This document shows, piece after piece, positions 1 through 8,361 of a stretch of DNA of 64,000 nt. The DNA comes from Flavobacterium hydatis (GTDB lineage: Bacteria > Bacteroidota > Bacteroidia > Flavobacteriales > Flavobacteriaceae), in the NCBI RefSeq assembly GCF_000737695.1, contig NZ_JPRM01000024.1, positions 62,001-126,000 on the forward strand. The letters are read 5' to 3'. A program made the position numbers and the translations under genes. Below the pieces are notes generated by a model, which was not told the origin of the DNA, ran no database searches, and saw only the letters and a list, made by a program, of their open reading frames with translations. Positions within the stretch are counted from its first letter, which is position 1, and the number at the start of each line of letters is the position of its first letter.

Positions 1-522
1 ACCTTTCTTTCTTATATGGCTTATGGTGTAATACTCACATTAATTCCAGATTGGAGTCAGCATTTAGGGATAACCAATAAAGGATTGTTTTTTATGGTCT
101 TTACGATTACTTCGGTAATAATTCGTTTTGGAGCAGGAAAAGCATCCGATAAATACGGTCGTTTACATCTTATAGGAATCGGACTTTTCTTTTTAATAAT
201 ATCACTAATCATTGTTGGATTTTCAACCTCTATAACCGGACTTTTAGTTGGTGCAGCACTTTATGGAGTTTCCACAGGAATTGTTTCGCCAGCGCTAAAC
301 GCCTGGACAGTCGATATGAGTTTCCCCGATCATCGAGGTAAAGCCATGGCAACAATGTACATCGCCCTTGAGGCAGGAATTGGTCTTGGTGCACTTATCG
401 CAGGATGGATGTATCAGGATGTAATTGCAAAAATTCCGATGCTTATGTATGCCAGTGCATCAATGGTTTTTCTTGCTCTTGGTTATGTTTGGATGCGATT
501 GCGAAAAACGGAAAAAGCCTAA
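1..522 (+). CDS. MFS transporter, C-terminal fragment (cut by window edge)
   Basis: The reading frame is open from base 1, so the gene begins upstream of the window; the Met at 16 is internal. About 173 residues are visible, with five or six hydrophobic helices, corresponding to the second half of a 12-helix major facilitator superfamily carrier. The cytoplasmic loop signature GKASDKYGR (about residues 46-54 of the visible part) matches MFS motif A as it recurs between helices 8 and 9. The substrate cannot be told from this half. It ends in a short basic tail. The next gene is 217 bp away, so it is probably a separate transcript. Confidence 0.8.
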   Translation, partial: TFLSYMAYGVILTLIPDWSQHLGITNKGLFFMVFTITSVIIRFGAGKASDKYGRLHLIGIGLFFLIISLIIVGFSTSITGLLVGAALYGVSTGIVSPALNAWTVDMSFPDHRGKAMATMYIALEAGIGLGALIAGWMYQDVIAKIPMLMYASASMVFLALGYVWMRLRKTEKA

Positions 523-738
523 CTTTTTTCATAACAGCAAATAGTACTTACAACACGTTGTGTTTTATCATTTTTCATTTCTTCGATTTTATCGAGGTTT
601 ATTTTCATGCTTCATAAATTTCATCAAACTCTTATTATTTATTCAGAAAAAGATGTTAATGATAATTTAATGACCTAAATAACTGCAATTATTTTCTAGT
701 ATTTACAATATATTTACTTCGCAAAAAACTAAACCAAA

Positions 739-2013
739 ATGAAAAAAATCCGTTTATCATTATTACTTACGTTAGCCAATCTATCTGTTATTTTATCCCA
801 AACACCCCAACAAGAACTGTTTGATACTCCCGAAAAAACTGCAGGTGTACACTATGCTTATCCAGACAAAGATATTGTAGCTTATACAAAAGTACCAAAA
901 GGCTATGAAGCCTTTTATATAAGTCATTTTGGGCGACATGGTTCACGTTATTTAATAAATGATGCCGAATATAAAGATGTTATCAATCTGTTTGAAGATG
1001 CTAATAAAAGCGGAGCTTTATCAGATTTAGGCAAAGACGCCTTAAAACGATTGCAACAACTTTGGACAGAAGTAGAGTTTAGAGGCGGAGAACTTTCTCC
1101 TTTAGGACAAAGAGAACAAAGAGGTATTGCAGAACGTATGTATAACCATTATCCAAAAGTTTTTACAAAAGATGCCCAAATAGAAGCTAATGCCACAACA
1201 GTACTACGAGTTGTATTAAGTATGGATGCTTTTTGCGAACGCATAAAAGAGTTTAACCCAAACCTACAAATCTCTCGAAATGCAGGTATCAAATGGCAAC
1301 AATACCTAAACTATCATACAAAAGAAGCAATTGCTTTTAGATCTGCCAAAGACACATGGAAAGAAGAGTTCCTGAAATTTGAAACCAAACATACAAACCC
1401 AGATCGTTTAATAAATTCGTTATTTTCTGATAACGACTATATCATCAAGAAAGTAAATCCTGATGATCTCATGAAAAAATTATTTGCCATAGCAGGAGGG
1501 ATGCAAAATACAGAAACAAAATTATCCTTTTATGATTTATTCGAAAAACAAGAATTGTTTGATTTATGGCAAACTAACAACTATCGTTTATATGTAAATG
1601 ATGCAAACTCGGCTCTTAATAACGGAATTATGTTTGAGAATCAAAAGCCTACTCTAAAAAATATCTTAGAAAATGCTAATAAAATAATTGCATCCAAAGG
1701 AAAAGGAGCGACACTACGTTTTGCGCATGATGGTAATATAATTCCGCTTGCAATGTTACTTCATTTAGACGGAAGTTATAATAGCGTTGCTGATCCTAAC
1801 AAGTTTTACGAAGCTTGGAGCAGCTTTAAAGTAGCGCCTATGGCTGGAAACATACAAATTGTATTCTTCAGAAAACCAAAATCTGATGATGTTCTTGTAA
1901 AATTCCTTCTACACGAAAAAGAAATACTCGTTCCGACTATACAAACAGATAAAGCACCTTATTATCATTGGAAAGATGTAAAAGCTTATTATAACAGTTT
2001 GCTTTCTAGTTAA
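739..2013 (+). CDS. Secreted histidine acid phosphatase (MINPP/phytase-like)
   Basis: A 424-residue protein with an N-terminal signal peptide (about residues 1-20, ending before QTPQQ), so it is exported. The catalytic signature RHGSR lies at residues 66-70, inside SHFGRHGSR, and supplies the phosphorylated histidine. The second signature, His-Asp, is in RFAHDGNIIP near residues 330-331. Together they define branch 2 of the histidine phosphatase superfamily, which holds acid phosphatases, phytases and multiple inositol polyphosphate phosphatases. Length is normal for the family. The likely role is periplasmic or surface phosphate release from organic phosphate; the exact substrate is not determined by sequence. 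It stands alone, with repeats downstream. Confidence 0.85.
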   Translation: MKKIRLSLLLTLANLSVILSQTPQQELFDTPEKTAGVHYAYPDKDIVAYTKVPKGYEAFYISHFGRHGSRYLINDAEYKDVINLFEDANKSGALSDLGKDALKRLQQLWTEVEFRGGELSPLGQREQRGIAERMYNHYPKVFTKDAQIEANATTVLRVVLSMDAFCERIKEFNPNLQISRNAGIKWQQYLNYHTKEAIAFRSAKDTWKEEFLKFETKHTNPDRLINSLFSDNDYIIKKVNPDDLMKKLFAIAGGMQNTETKLSFYDLFEKQELFDLWQTNNYRLYVNDANSALNNGIMFENQKPTLKNILENANKIIASKGKGATLRFAHDGNIIPLAMLLHLDGSYNSVADPNKFYEAWSSFKVAPMAGNIQIVFFRKPKSDDVLVKFLLHEKEILVPTIQTDKAPYYHWKDVKAYYNSLLSS

Positions 2014-2332
2014 AACAGGACTTTGTGGCAAAAAATTAACCGCAAAGTTCACAAAGGTTTACGCAAAGAACGCAAAGCTTTTAAATTTGAGTAAATCAAT
2101 GTAATTCGTGGCTACTTTTTTAAATCCATTTAATCCCTTTAATCTGTGGCGAAAGATTTAACCGCAAAGTTCACAAAGGTTTACGCAAAGAACACAAAGT
2201 ATTAAAATTAGAGTAAATCCGTGTAATTCGTGGCTACTTTTTTAATCCTTTTAATCTGTTTAATCTGTGGCAAAAAATTAACCCCAAAAAAATCTTAGTC
2301 TCTCAGAAACTTAGCAACTTAGAACCTTAAAA
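2014..2332. repeat. Intergenic tandem repeat, two ~122-bp units
   Basis: The spacer holds two near-identical units starting at about 2038 and 2160. Each contains AACCGCAAAGTTCACAAAGG, then a TTTACGCAAAGAA stretch, then a segment with GTAATTCGTGGCTACTTTTT and a run of TTTAATC words. The same family recurs inverted near 42150, 42270 and 42490. No open frame of note lies here. It is a non-coding dispersed repeat of unknown role between convergent genes. Confidence 0.75.
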
Positions 2333-3877
2333 CTACCTATTAATAAGCTTCGCTTTTTCTCTCATGATATCGGCAATTTTTCGGTTTTCGATTTTGCTTT
2401 CAAGCCACGAAATAATATCTAAGTATAAAAAAGCTCTTTTCTCGTAAGTGTTTTTTTCAAGCTCTATAAAACGCTCACGCATCTTTATAAACTCCTTTTT
2501 AATATCGTTAGGGTAGAAGTTGTTTAGGTTCTTTAAAAACTTAATAATCTCTTTTTGCACTTCGTGTAAGTCGTTCATTTTTAATAAAAACTTATACGTA
2601 TTCTTCAATTGGTTTTCTAAGTAATAATCTTTCCCTAATTCATAATGAACAATAAGACATAGTATTCGCGAGAAGCACATTAAATCTTCACGCATCGTAA
2701 GATTCTTATTGTTTATGATTTTCTCTAAATAATATATCGACTCATTATACTTTTCGTTACCAAAATAAATACAAGCAATTTTATAGTAAAACAACATCTC
2801 ATGGTGCTCATCAAGATGTTCGCTATGAAGTTTTATTTTATCTAAAATTTCAGGAATTAAATATTCGCTTTCAGCAAAAGATGCATCAAGAATATGATAG
2901 TTTAGTTTATTATTATACAAATACAAGAACGATAATGAAGCCACATTATCATTTACAGGAAAACGAGGATCATTTATAGTTTCTTCTAATAACGTTAAGT
3001 ATTTCTTGAAATTAGATTTATATTTCAGCATATACAACGACTCCAGGAAATAATGATTTCCTTTAAGGAAGAATACAGGATTCAGATAAATCATATTTGG
3101 ATTATCATAAAACAACGTAACCCATTTATAAGCATATTTATAACTGGCCAAAAAGTCCTGAACCAAGAAACTACGCCATAAATTAGCATTATAGAACCAA
3201 TATTTTTCGCGGAAGCCAAACTTACTTTCGTCTAATTTGGAAATATGTTTATTAAAATAATCATCGATATATTTATATTCCTCATCACTCTTTACATAAC
3301 CTGTTTTTAGCATGATACCATATAACTGTAGCGAAAGATTAGAAAGTTTACTCGAGATAGTATTGCGATAATTTAATTCTTTGGCCTGAATAACCAATTC
3401 GTCGGCTCGACCTTGAATACTTCGTGTAATATATTGCGATTCAATTAATTTCTCAAACTCAACAATCTCATACGCCATATACTTTTCGTCGTTTTCCAGC
3501 GCTTGTTGCTTGGTTTTATCCAAGATTTTCAAACTCTGTTTATACAACCCTTTATTATACAGAATAGCTGCAAAATCAATTTGTTCACGCAACTGATAAC
3601 GAATGTTCTGACTAGGAATATTCAACCGAATACTAACCAAAATTTGCTTGTATAAATACGATTTAAGATTAGATAATTGTACTTTTTTAATAATTCCACT
3701 TTTCAAAATAAGCTTCTCGTCATAGTTTTCAGACTTGTCTAAAATATTAAAGAGCTCGATAAATTTCGTGTTTGAGCTAGTCTCTAATCGACTGGCAAAA
3801 ATCTTAAATTGTCTTTTTTCTGATTTGGAAAGGGACTTTATTAATACAAATAAAAAATCTTTTTGATGGTTAGCCAT
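2333..3877 (-). CDS. Conserved alpha-helical (TPR-like) protein of unknown function
   Basis: A 514-residue soluble protein without signal peptide or membrane helix. It is rich in Lys, Leu, Tyr and Asn and is predicted to be almost entirely helical, with paired helices such as LYNKGLYKQSLKILDKTKQQ and IYFGNEKYNESIYYLEKII that resemble tetratricopeptide repeats. This suggests a protein-protein interaction scaffold; no catalytic motif is visible. I do not recognise a named family. It is transcribed divergently from leuA with 155 bp between the starts, so shared regulation with leuA is possible but not shown. Confidence 0.75.
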   Translation of the reverse strand: MANHQKDFLFVLIKSLSKSEKRQFKIFASRLETSSNTKFIELFNILDKSENYDEKLILKSGIIKKVQLSNLKSYLYKQILVSIRLNIPSQNIRYQLREQIDFAAILYNKGLYKQSLKILDKTKQQALENDEKYMAYEIVEFEKLIESQYITRSIQGRADELVIQAKELNYRNTISSKLSNLSLQLYGIMLKTGYVKSDEEYKYIDDYFNKHISKLDESKFGFREKYWFYNANLWRSFLVQDFLASYKYAYKWVTLFYDNPNMIYLNPVFFLKGNHYFLESLYMLKYKSNFKKYLTLLEETINDPRFPVNDNVASLSFLYLYNNKLNYHILDASFAESEYLIPEILDKIKLHSEHLDEHHEMLFYYKIACIYFGNEKYNESIYYLEKIINNKNLTMREDLMCFSRILCLIVHYELGKDYYLENQLKNTYKFLLKMNDLHEVQKEIIKFLKNLNNFYPNDIKKEFIKMRERFIELEKNTYEKRAFLYLDIISWLESKIENRKIADIMREKAKLINR

Positions 3878-3989
3878 TGTAAAATATAATAATGTAATTT
3901 ATTGATATTTAGATAGTTGATAGGTTTTAATTTGTGTTATGAACAGTATATTTTCACTAAAATGAATTTCATACTAAAGTAATACAATA

Positions 3990-3997
3990 TAAGTTTG
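3990..3997 (+). promoter_or_regulatory. Predicted -7 promoter element of leuA
   Basis: TAAGTTTG fits the Bacteroidota -7 consensus TAnnTTTG and lies 35 bp before the leuA start. No clear -33 TTG is present at the usual spacing, so this is a moderate prediction. Confidence 0.45.
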
Positions 3998-4032
3998 TTA
4001 TCAGGATGTGAAATTACATTAAATAAATTAAA

Positions 4033-5208
4033 ATGAATAGAGAGAAAGTTCAAATTTTTGATACCACCTTAAGAGATGGCGAACAAGTCCCAGGATGTAA
4101 GTTAGATACAAAACAAAAGTTAGTTATTGCAAAACGACTGGACGAAATGGGAGTTGATATCATCGAGGCTGGTTTCCCTGTGTCTAGCCCAGGGGATTTT
4201 TTATCAGTCTCTGAGATTTGCAAAATTGTAGAGAATGCCACCGTCTGTGGTCTTACAAGAGCTGTAAAAAACGACATTGATGTTGCTGCGGCAGCATTAA
4301 AACATGCAAAAAAACCAAGAATCCATACAGGAATCGGAACCTCTGAATCTCACATCCTCCATAAACTCAACACAACCAGAGAAGACATAATAGCAAGAGC
4401 AAAATTTGCAGTATCGCATGCAAAATCATACGTAGAAGATGTAGAGTTTTACGCCGAAGATGCTGGTAGAACAGATAATGCATTCCTTGCAAAAGTTTGC
4501 GAAGAAGTAATAAAATCGGGCGCAACTGTACTTAATATTCCAGATACAACAGGATATTGTTTGCCTGATGAATACGGAGCAAAAATTAAATACTTAAAAG
4601 AAAACGTAAAAGGCATCGAGAATGTAATTCTTTCATGTCATTGTCATAATGATTTAGGAATGGCAACCGCAAACTCAATTGCAGGAGCTATAAATGGAGC
4701 AAGACAAATAGAATGTACTATTAATGGTATTGGCGAAAGAGCTGGAAATACAGCACTAGAAGAAGTAGTGATGATTTTTAAACAACATCCTTACTTAAAC
4801 CTAGATACCAATATCAATACAAGACAGTTAAACGAAATGAGTCGTTTGGTTTCTGAAAGTATGGGAATGATAGTTCAGCCAAACAAAGCTATTGTAGGAG
4901 CAAATGCTTTTGCGCACAGTTCAGGAATTCATCAAGATGGTGTGATTAAGAACAGAGCAACATACGAAATCATGGATCCACTAGATGTTGGAGTAAATGA
5001 ATCTTCGATCATCCTTACAGCAAGAAGTGGTAGAGCAGCATTAGCTTACCGTGCTAAGAAAGTAGGTTATGAACTTACCAAAGTACAATTAGACATTGTA
5101 TATGTTGAGTTTTTAAGATTTGCAGACATTAAAAAAGAAGTTATAGACGAAGATATTCATCAAATTATTGAAGCTTGTAGAATAGAAAGCGAATTAATTA
5201 GAAGTTAA
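4033..5208 (+). CDS. leuA: 2-isopropylmalate synthase, short form lacking the regulatory domain
   Basis: A 391-residue enzyme that condenses acetyl-CoA with 2-oxoisovalerate in the first step of leucine synthesis. The metal and substrate motif DTTLRDGEQ is at residues 10-18 and the HxH metal site is in HCHNDLGMA at residues 203-211, with GIGERAGN following, all typical of the DRE-TIM metallolyase superfamily. The protein ends soon after the communication region. The roughly 120-residue C-terminal LeuA dimer domain, which binds leucine in the long enzymes, is missing, so allosteric control by leucine through that domain is not expected. Homocitrate or citramalate synthase remain formal alternatives, but the position next to leuB supports leuA. 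Confidence 0.88.
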   Translation: MNREKVQIFDTTLRDGEQVPGCKLDTKQKLVIAKRLDEMGVDIIEAGFPVSSPGDFLSVSEICKIVENATVCGLTRAVKNDIDVAAAALKHAKKPRIHTGIGTSESHILHKLNTTREDIIARAKFAVSHAKSYVEDVEFYAEDAGRTDNAFLAKVCEEVIKSGATVLNIPDTTGYCLPDEYGAKIKYLKENVKGIENVILSCHCHNDLGMATANSIAGAINGARQIECTINGIGERAGNTALEEVVMIFKQHPYLNLDTNINTRQLNEMSRLVSESMGMIVQPNKAIVGANAFAHSSGIHQDGVIKNRATYEIMDPLDVGVNESSIILTARSGRAALAYRAKKVGYELTKVQLDIVYVEFLRFADIKKEVIDEDIHQIIEACRIESELIRS

Positions 5209-5253
5209 TTAGACAAATAAATTAAGATTTAAATACATAAAGAACGAGGCATT

Positions 5254-6372
5254 ATGAATTTGAAAATAGCAGTTTTATCAGGGGACGGGATCGGTCCAGA
5301 AGTAATTTTACAGGCCAAAAAAGCATTATACGCAATAGGCGAGGTGTACAATCATGAATTTGTTTTTGAAGATGCACTTATGGGAGCAATTGCAATCGAT
5401 AAAACAGGGAATCCACTTCCTGAACAAACACTGAACCTTTGCCTAAATACCGATGCTGTTTTATTTGGAGCAATCGGAGACCCTAAATATGATAATAATC
5501 CAAGTGCAAAAGTTCGTCCGGAGCAAGGATTATTAAAACTGCGTAAAGAACTTGGTTTATTTGCAAACATACGTCCGATAAAGCCATACAAAGCATTATT
5601 AGATGCATCACCTTTAAAAAGACAGATTATAGAAGGTGCTGATTTTACAATTTTTAGAGAACTTACAGGTGGAGCTTATTTTGGTGAGAAAAAACTAAAT
5701 GAAGAAGGAACACATGCATCTGATTTATGTGAGTATTCAGAAGAAGAAATCACCAGAATTGCACATTTAGCTTTTAAAGCAGCTCAAAACCGTCGCAAAA
5801 AAGTAACAATGGTAGATAAGGCCAATGTACTTGAAACGTCTAGATTATGGAGAAAAGTTGTAAAAACGGTAAGTGAGAACTACCCAGATGTAGCTTTAGA
5901 TTTTCTATTTGTAGATAATGCTGCAATGCAAATTATTCTTAATCCAAGACAGTTTGATGTTATCCTAACAGAAAACCTATTTGGAGATATCCTATCAGAT
6001 GAGGCTAGTGTAATTACAGGTTCTATCGGATTATTAGCTTCGGCTTCATTAGGAGAAAAAAATGCGCTTTTTGAACCAATTCACGGTTCTTATCCGCAAG
6101 CAAAAGGAAAAAACATTGCAAATCCAATTGCATCAATATTATCGGCAGCAATGTTACTAGAGCATTTTGGTCTTTTTACAGAAGCAAATAAAGTATACGA
6201 AGCGGTAGAAAAAGCAATTGAATATCAAGTTGTGACAGCAGATTTAAAATCTGATTCAAAATTTGGAACAAACGAAGTAGGAGAGTTCGTTTCTAATTTC
6301 ATTTTAAGCAAAGATGACTTGCTTTATTTTAATAATGATAACGTATACATCGGACAATCTACGATTGTTTAA
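5254..6372 (+). CDS. leuB: 3-isopropylmalate dehydrogenase
   Basis: A 372-residue cytoplasmic NAD-dependent enzyme that oxidises and decarboxylates 3-isopropylmalate to 2-oxoisocaproate. The N-terminal SGDGIGPEV motif (residues 9-17), VDNAAMQIILNPRQFDVILTEN, NLFGDILSDEA and EPIHGSYPQAKGKNIANPIA are the characteristic substrate, metal and NAD-binding segments of the isocitrate/isopropylmalate dehydrogenase family. Full length. It lies 45 bp after leuA and is most likely cotranscribed. The partner genes leuC and leuD (isopropylmalate isomerase) are not in this window. Confidence 0.95.
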   Translation: MNLKIAVLSGDGIGPEVILQAKKALYAIGEVYNHEFVFEDALMGAIAIDKTGNPLPEQTLNLCLNTDAVLFGAIGDPKYDNNPSAKVRPEQGLLKLRKELGLFANIRPIKPYKALLDASPLKRQIIEGADFTIFRELTGGAYFGEKKLNEEGTHASDLCEYSEEEITRIAHLAFKAAQNRRKKVTMVDKANVLETSRLWRKVVKTVSENYPDVALDFLFVDNAAMQIILNPRQFDVILTENLFGDILSDEASVITGSIGLLASASLGEKNALFEPIHGSYPQAKGKNIANPIASILSAAMLLEHFGLFTEANKVYEAVEKAIEYQVVTADLKSDSKFGTNEVGEFVSNFILSKDDLLYFNNDNVYIGQSTIV

Positions 6373-6455
6373 CGTATTTTGTTAAAATCATGAAATTAAT
6401 CACAATAAGAAGTTGAAATGTTGAGATTTTATTTTTTTAGTAGTATTAGTTTTTA

Positions 6456-6463
6456 TACTTTTG
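6456..6463 (+). promoter_or_regulatory. Predicted -7 promoter element of the ilv leader transcript
   Basis: TACTTTTG matches TAnnTTTG and sits 20 bp upstream of the leader-peptide start, giving a short 5' end ahead of the leader. A -33 TTG at the usual spacing is not evident. Confidence 0.55.
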
Positions 6464-6482
6464 ACACATCTAAAAAGAAAAC

Positions 6483-6545
6483 ATGAGAATTTCAATTATT
6501 ATAGCTTCTGTCATTAATGTCAATGTGGTAATCACATATACATAG
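6483..6545 (+). CDS. ilv operon leader peptide (20 aa, Ile/Val-rich)
   Basis: The frame reads MRISIIIASV then INVNVVITYT and stops at TAG. Ten of its 20 residues are isoleucine (6) or valine (4), the two end products of the ilvDBNC genes that follow; it has no leucine. It is followed 37 bp later by an intrinsic terminator and then by ilvD. This is the classical layout of ribosome-mediated transcription attenuation: stalling at Ile or Val codons when charged tRNA is scarce should prevent formation of the terminator. The peptide is too short for ordinary gene calling. Composition and position are directly visible; the mechanism is inferred. Confidence 0.85.
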   Translation: MRISIIIASVINVNVVITYT

Positions 6546-6581
6546 GGGAATGGTATAAATATAATTGAAAAATAATATTAT

Positions 6582-6612
6582 AAACCTTCCAAATACTGGA
6601 AGGTTTTTTTTT
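6582..6612 (+). terminator. ilv attenuator terminator
   Basis: A 10-bp stem, AAACCTTCCA pairing with TGGAAGGTTT around the 5-nt loop AATAC, runs straight into a T tract. It stands between the Ile/Val leader peptide and ilvD, so it should act as the conditional terminator of the attenuator. Confidence 0.9.
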
Positions 6613-6642
6613 GAACAAAAATTAAAATACAAATAACACATA

Positions 6643-8316
6643 ATGGAATTAAATAAGTACAGCAAAGTCATTACTCAAGACCAAACCCAACCAGCAGCAC
6701 AAGCAATGTTATACGGAATTGGTTTAACTGAAGAAGATTTGAAAAAAGCACAAGTTGGAATTGTAAGCATGGGATATGAAGGTAATACTTGTAATATGCA
6801 CCTGAACGATTTAGCTAAAGATGTCAAAAAAGGAGTTTCAAATGCAGATTTAGTTGGATTAATTTTCAATACAGTTGGAGTAAGTGATGGAATCTCAAAC
6901 GGTACTGACGGAATGCGTTTTTCATTAGTTTCACGTGATGTTATTGCCGATTCTATCGAGACAGTAATGGGAGCACAATGGTACGATAGTTTAATTGCAA
7001 TTCCTGGTTGTGATAAGAATATGCCAGGAGCCCTAATCGCAATGGGAAGAGTAAATCGCCCTGCACTTATGGTTTATGGAGGATCAATACATTCAGGAAA
7101 ATGGAAAGGAGAATCTTTAAATATTGTTTCAGCTTTTGAAGCATTAGGTAAAAAATTCCAAAACACGATTTCTGACGAAGATTTTAAAGGAGTAATACAA
7201 AATGCATGTCCAGGAGCTGGAGCTTGTGGCGGAATGTACACAGCAAATACAATGTCATCGGCAATCGAAGCATTAGGAATGAGTTTACCTTTTAGTTCTT
7301 CATATCCAGCGTTAAGCGCAGAAAAAAGACAAGAATGCCTGGAAGCAGGTAAAGCAATCAGAGTATTACTAGAAAAAGATATCAAGCCAAGAGACATCAT
7401 GACTCATAAGGCATTTGAAAATGCAATTACACTTGTAGCCGTTTTAGGAGGATCTACAAATGCAGTTATGCACTTAATTGCAATGGCACATTCTGTAGAT
7501 GTTGAAATTACTTTGGCAGATTTCCAGAGAATCAGTGACAAAACACCTGTTCTTGCTGATTTAAAACCAAGTGGAAAATACATGATGGAAGATTTACATG
7601 ATGTAGGAGGAGTTCCAGCAGTAATGAAATATCTATTAAAAGAAGGATTCATACACGGAGATTGTTTAACAGTAACAGGAAAAACAGTAGCCGAAAATTT
7701 AGCTTCAGTTCCAGATTTAAATGATGGACAAGAAGTAATTTTTGAAATCCAAAAAGCACTAAAACCAACTGGAAATATCCAGATATTATACGGAAACCTA
7801 GCTTCTGAAGGAGCAGTTGCCAAAATAAGCGGAAAAGAAGGAGAATATTTTGAAGGAACAGCAGTCGTTTTTGAAAGCGAATTTGATGTAATTCCAGGTA
7901 TTCAAGCCGGAAAAGTAAAACCAGGAGATGTAGTCGTCATCAGGTATTGTGGGCCAAAAGGTGGTCCGGGGATGCCTGAAATGCTAAAACCAACATCGGC
8001 AATTATAGGAGCTGGTTTAGGAAGTAGCGTTGCTCTTATTACAGACGGTAGATTCTCTGGAGGCTCACATGGATTTGTGGTAGGACACATGACACCAGAA
8101 GCTTATGATGGTGGTGGTATAGCCTTAGTACAAGATGGTGATTTAATAACTATCGATGCGATTAAAAATACCATTAACCTGAAAATATCCGACGCAGAAT
8201 TTGACGAAAGAAAAGCCAATTGGATTCAACCAGCTTTAAAAGCATCAAAAGGAGTTTTACTAAAATACGCAAGATCGGTTTCAAGCGCATCTACAGGTTG
8301 TGTTACCGATAAATAG
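6643..8316 (+). CDS. ilvD: Dihydroxy-acid dehydratase
   Basis: A 557-residue Fe-S enzyme of valine, isoleucine and leucine synthesis that dehydrates 2,3-dihydroxy-3-methyl acids to 2-oxo acids. The cluster cysteines are visible at C50 (GNTCNMH), C123 (PGCDKNMPG) and C195 (GACGGMYTANTM), the hallmark set of the IlvD/Edd family. The C-terminal half carries VIRYCGPKGGPGMPEML and TDGRFSGGSHGFVVGH. Full length. It is the first structural gene after the attenuator and is followed 45 bp later by ilvB. Confidence 0.96.
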   Translation: MELNKYSKVITQDQTQPAAQAMLYGIGLTEEDLKKAQVGIVSMGYEGNTCNMHLNDLAKDVKKGVSNADLVGLIFNTVGVSDGISNGTDGMRFSLVSRDVIADSIETVMGAQWYDSLIAIPGCDKNMPGALIAMGRVNRPALMVYGGSIHSGKWKGESLNIVSAFEALGKKFQNTISDEDFKGVIQNACPGAGACGGMYTANTMSSAIEALGMSLPFSSSYPALSAEKRQECLEAGKAIRVLLEKDIKPRDIMTHKAFENAITLVAVLGGSTNAVMHLIAMAHSVDVEITLADFQRISDKTPVLADLKPSGKYMMEDLHDVGGVPAVMKYLLKEGFIHGDCLTVTGKTVAENLASVPDLNDGQEVIFEIQKALKPTGNIQILYGNLASEGAVAKISGKEGEYFEGTAVVFESEFDVIPGIQAGKVKPGDVVVIRYCGPKGGPGMPEMLKPTSAIIGAGLGSSVALITDGRFSGGSHGFVVGHMTPEAYDGGGIALVQDGDLITIDAIKNTINLKISDAEFDERKANWIQPALKASKGVLLKYARSVSSASTGCVTDK

Positions 8317-8361
8317 CAATCAATTATAATTTCAAAAGTTTAATTTCAAATTTCAAAAAAA

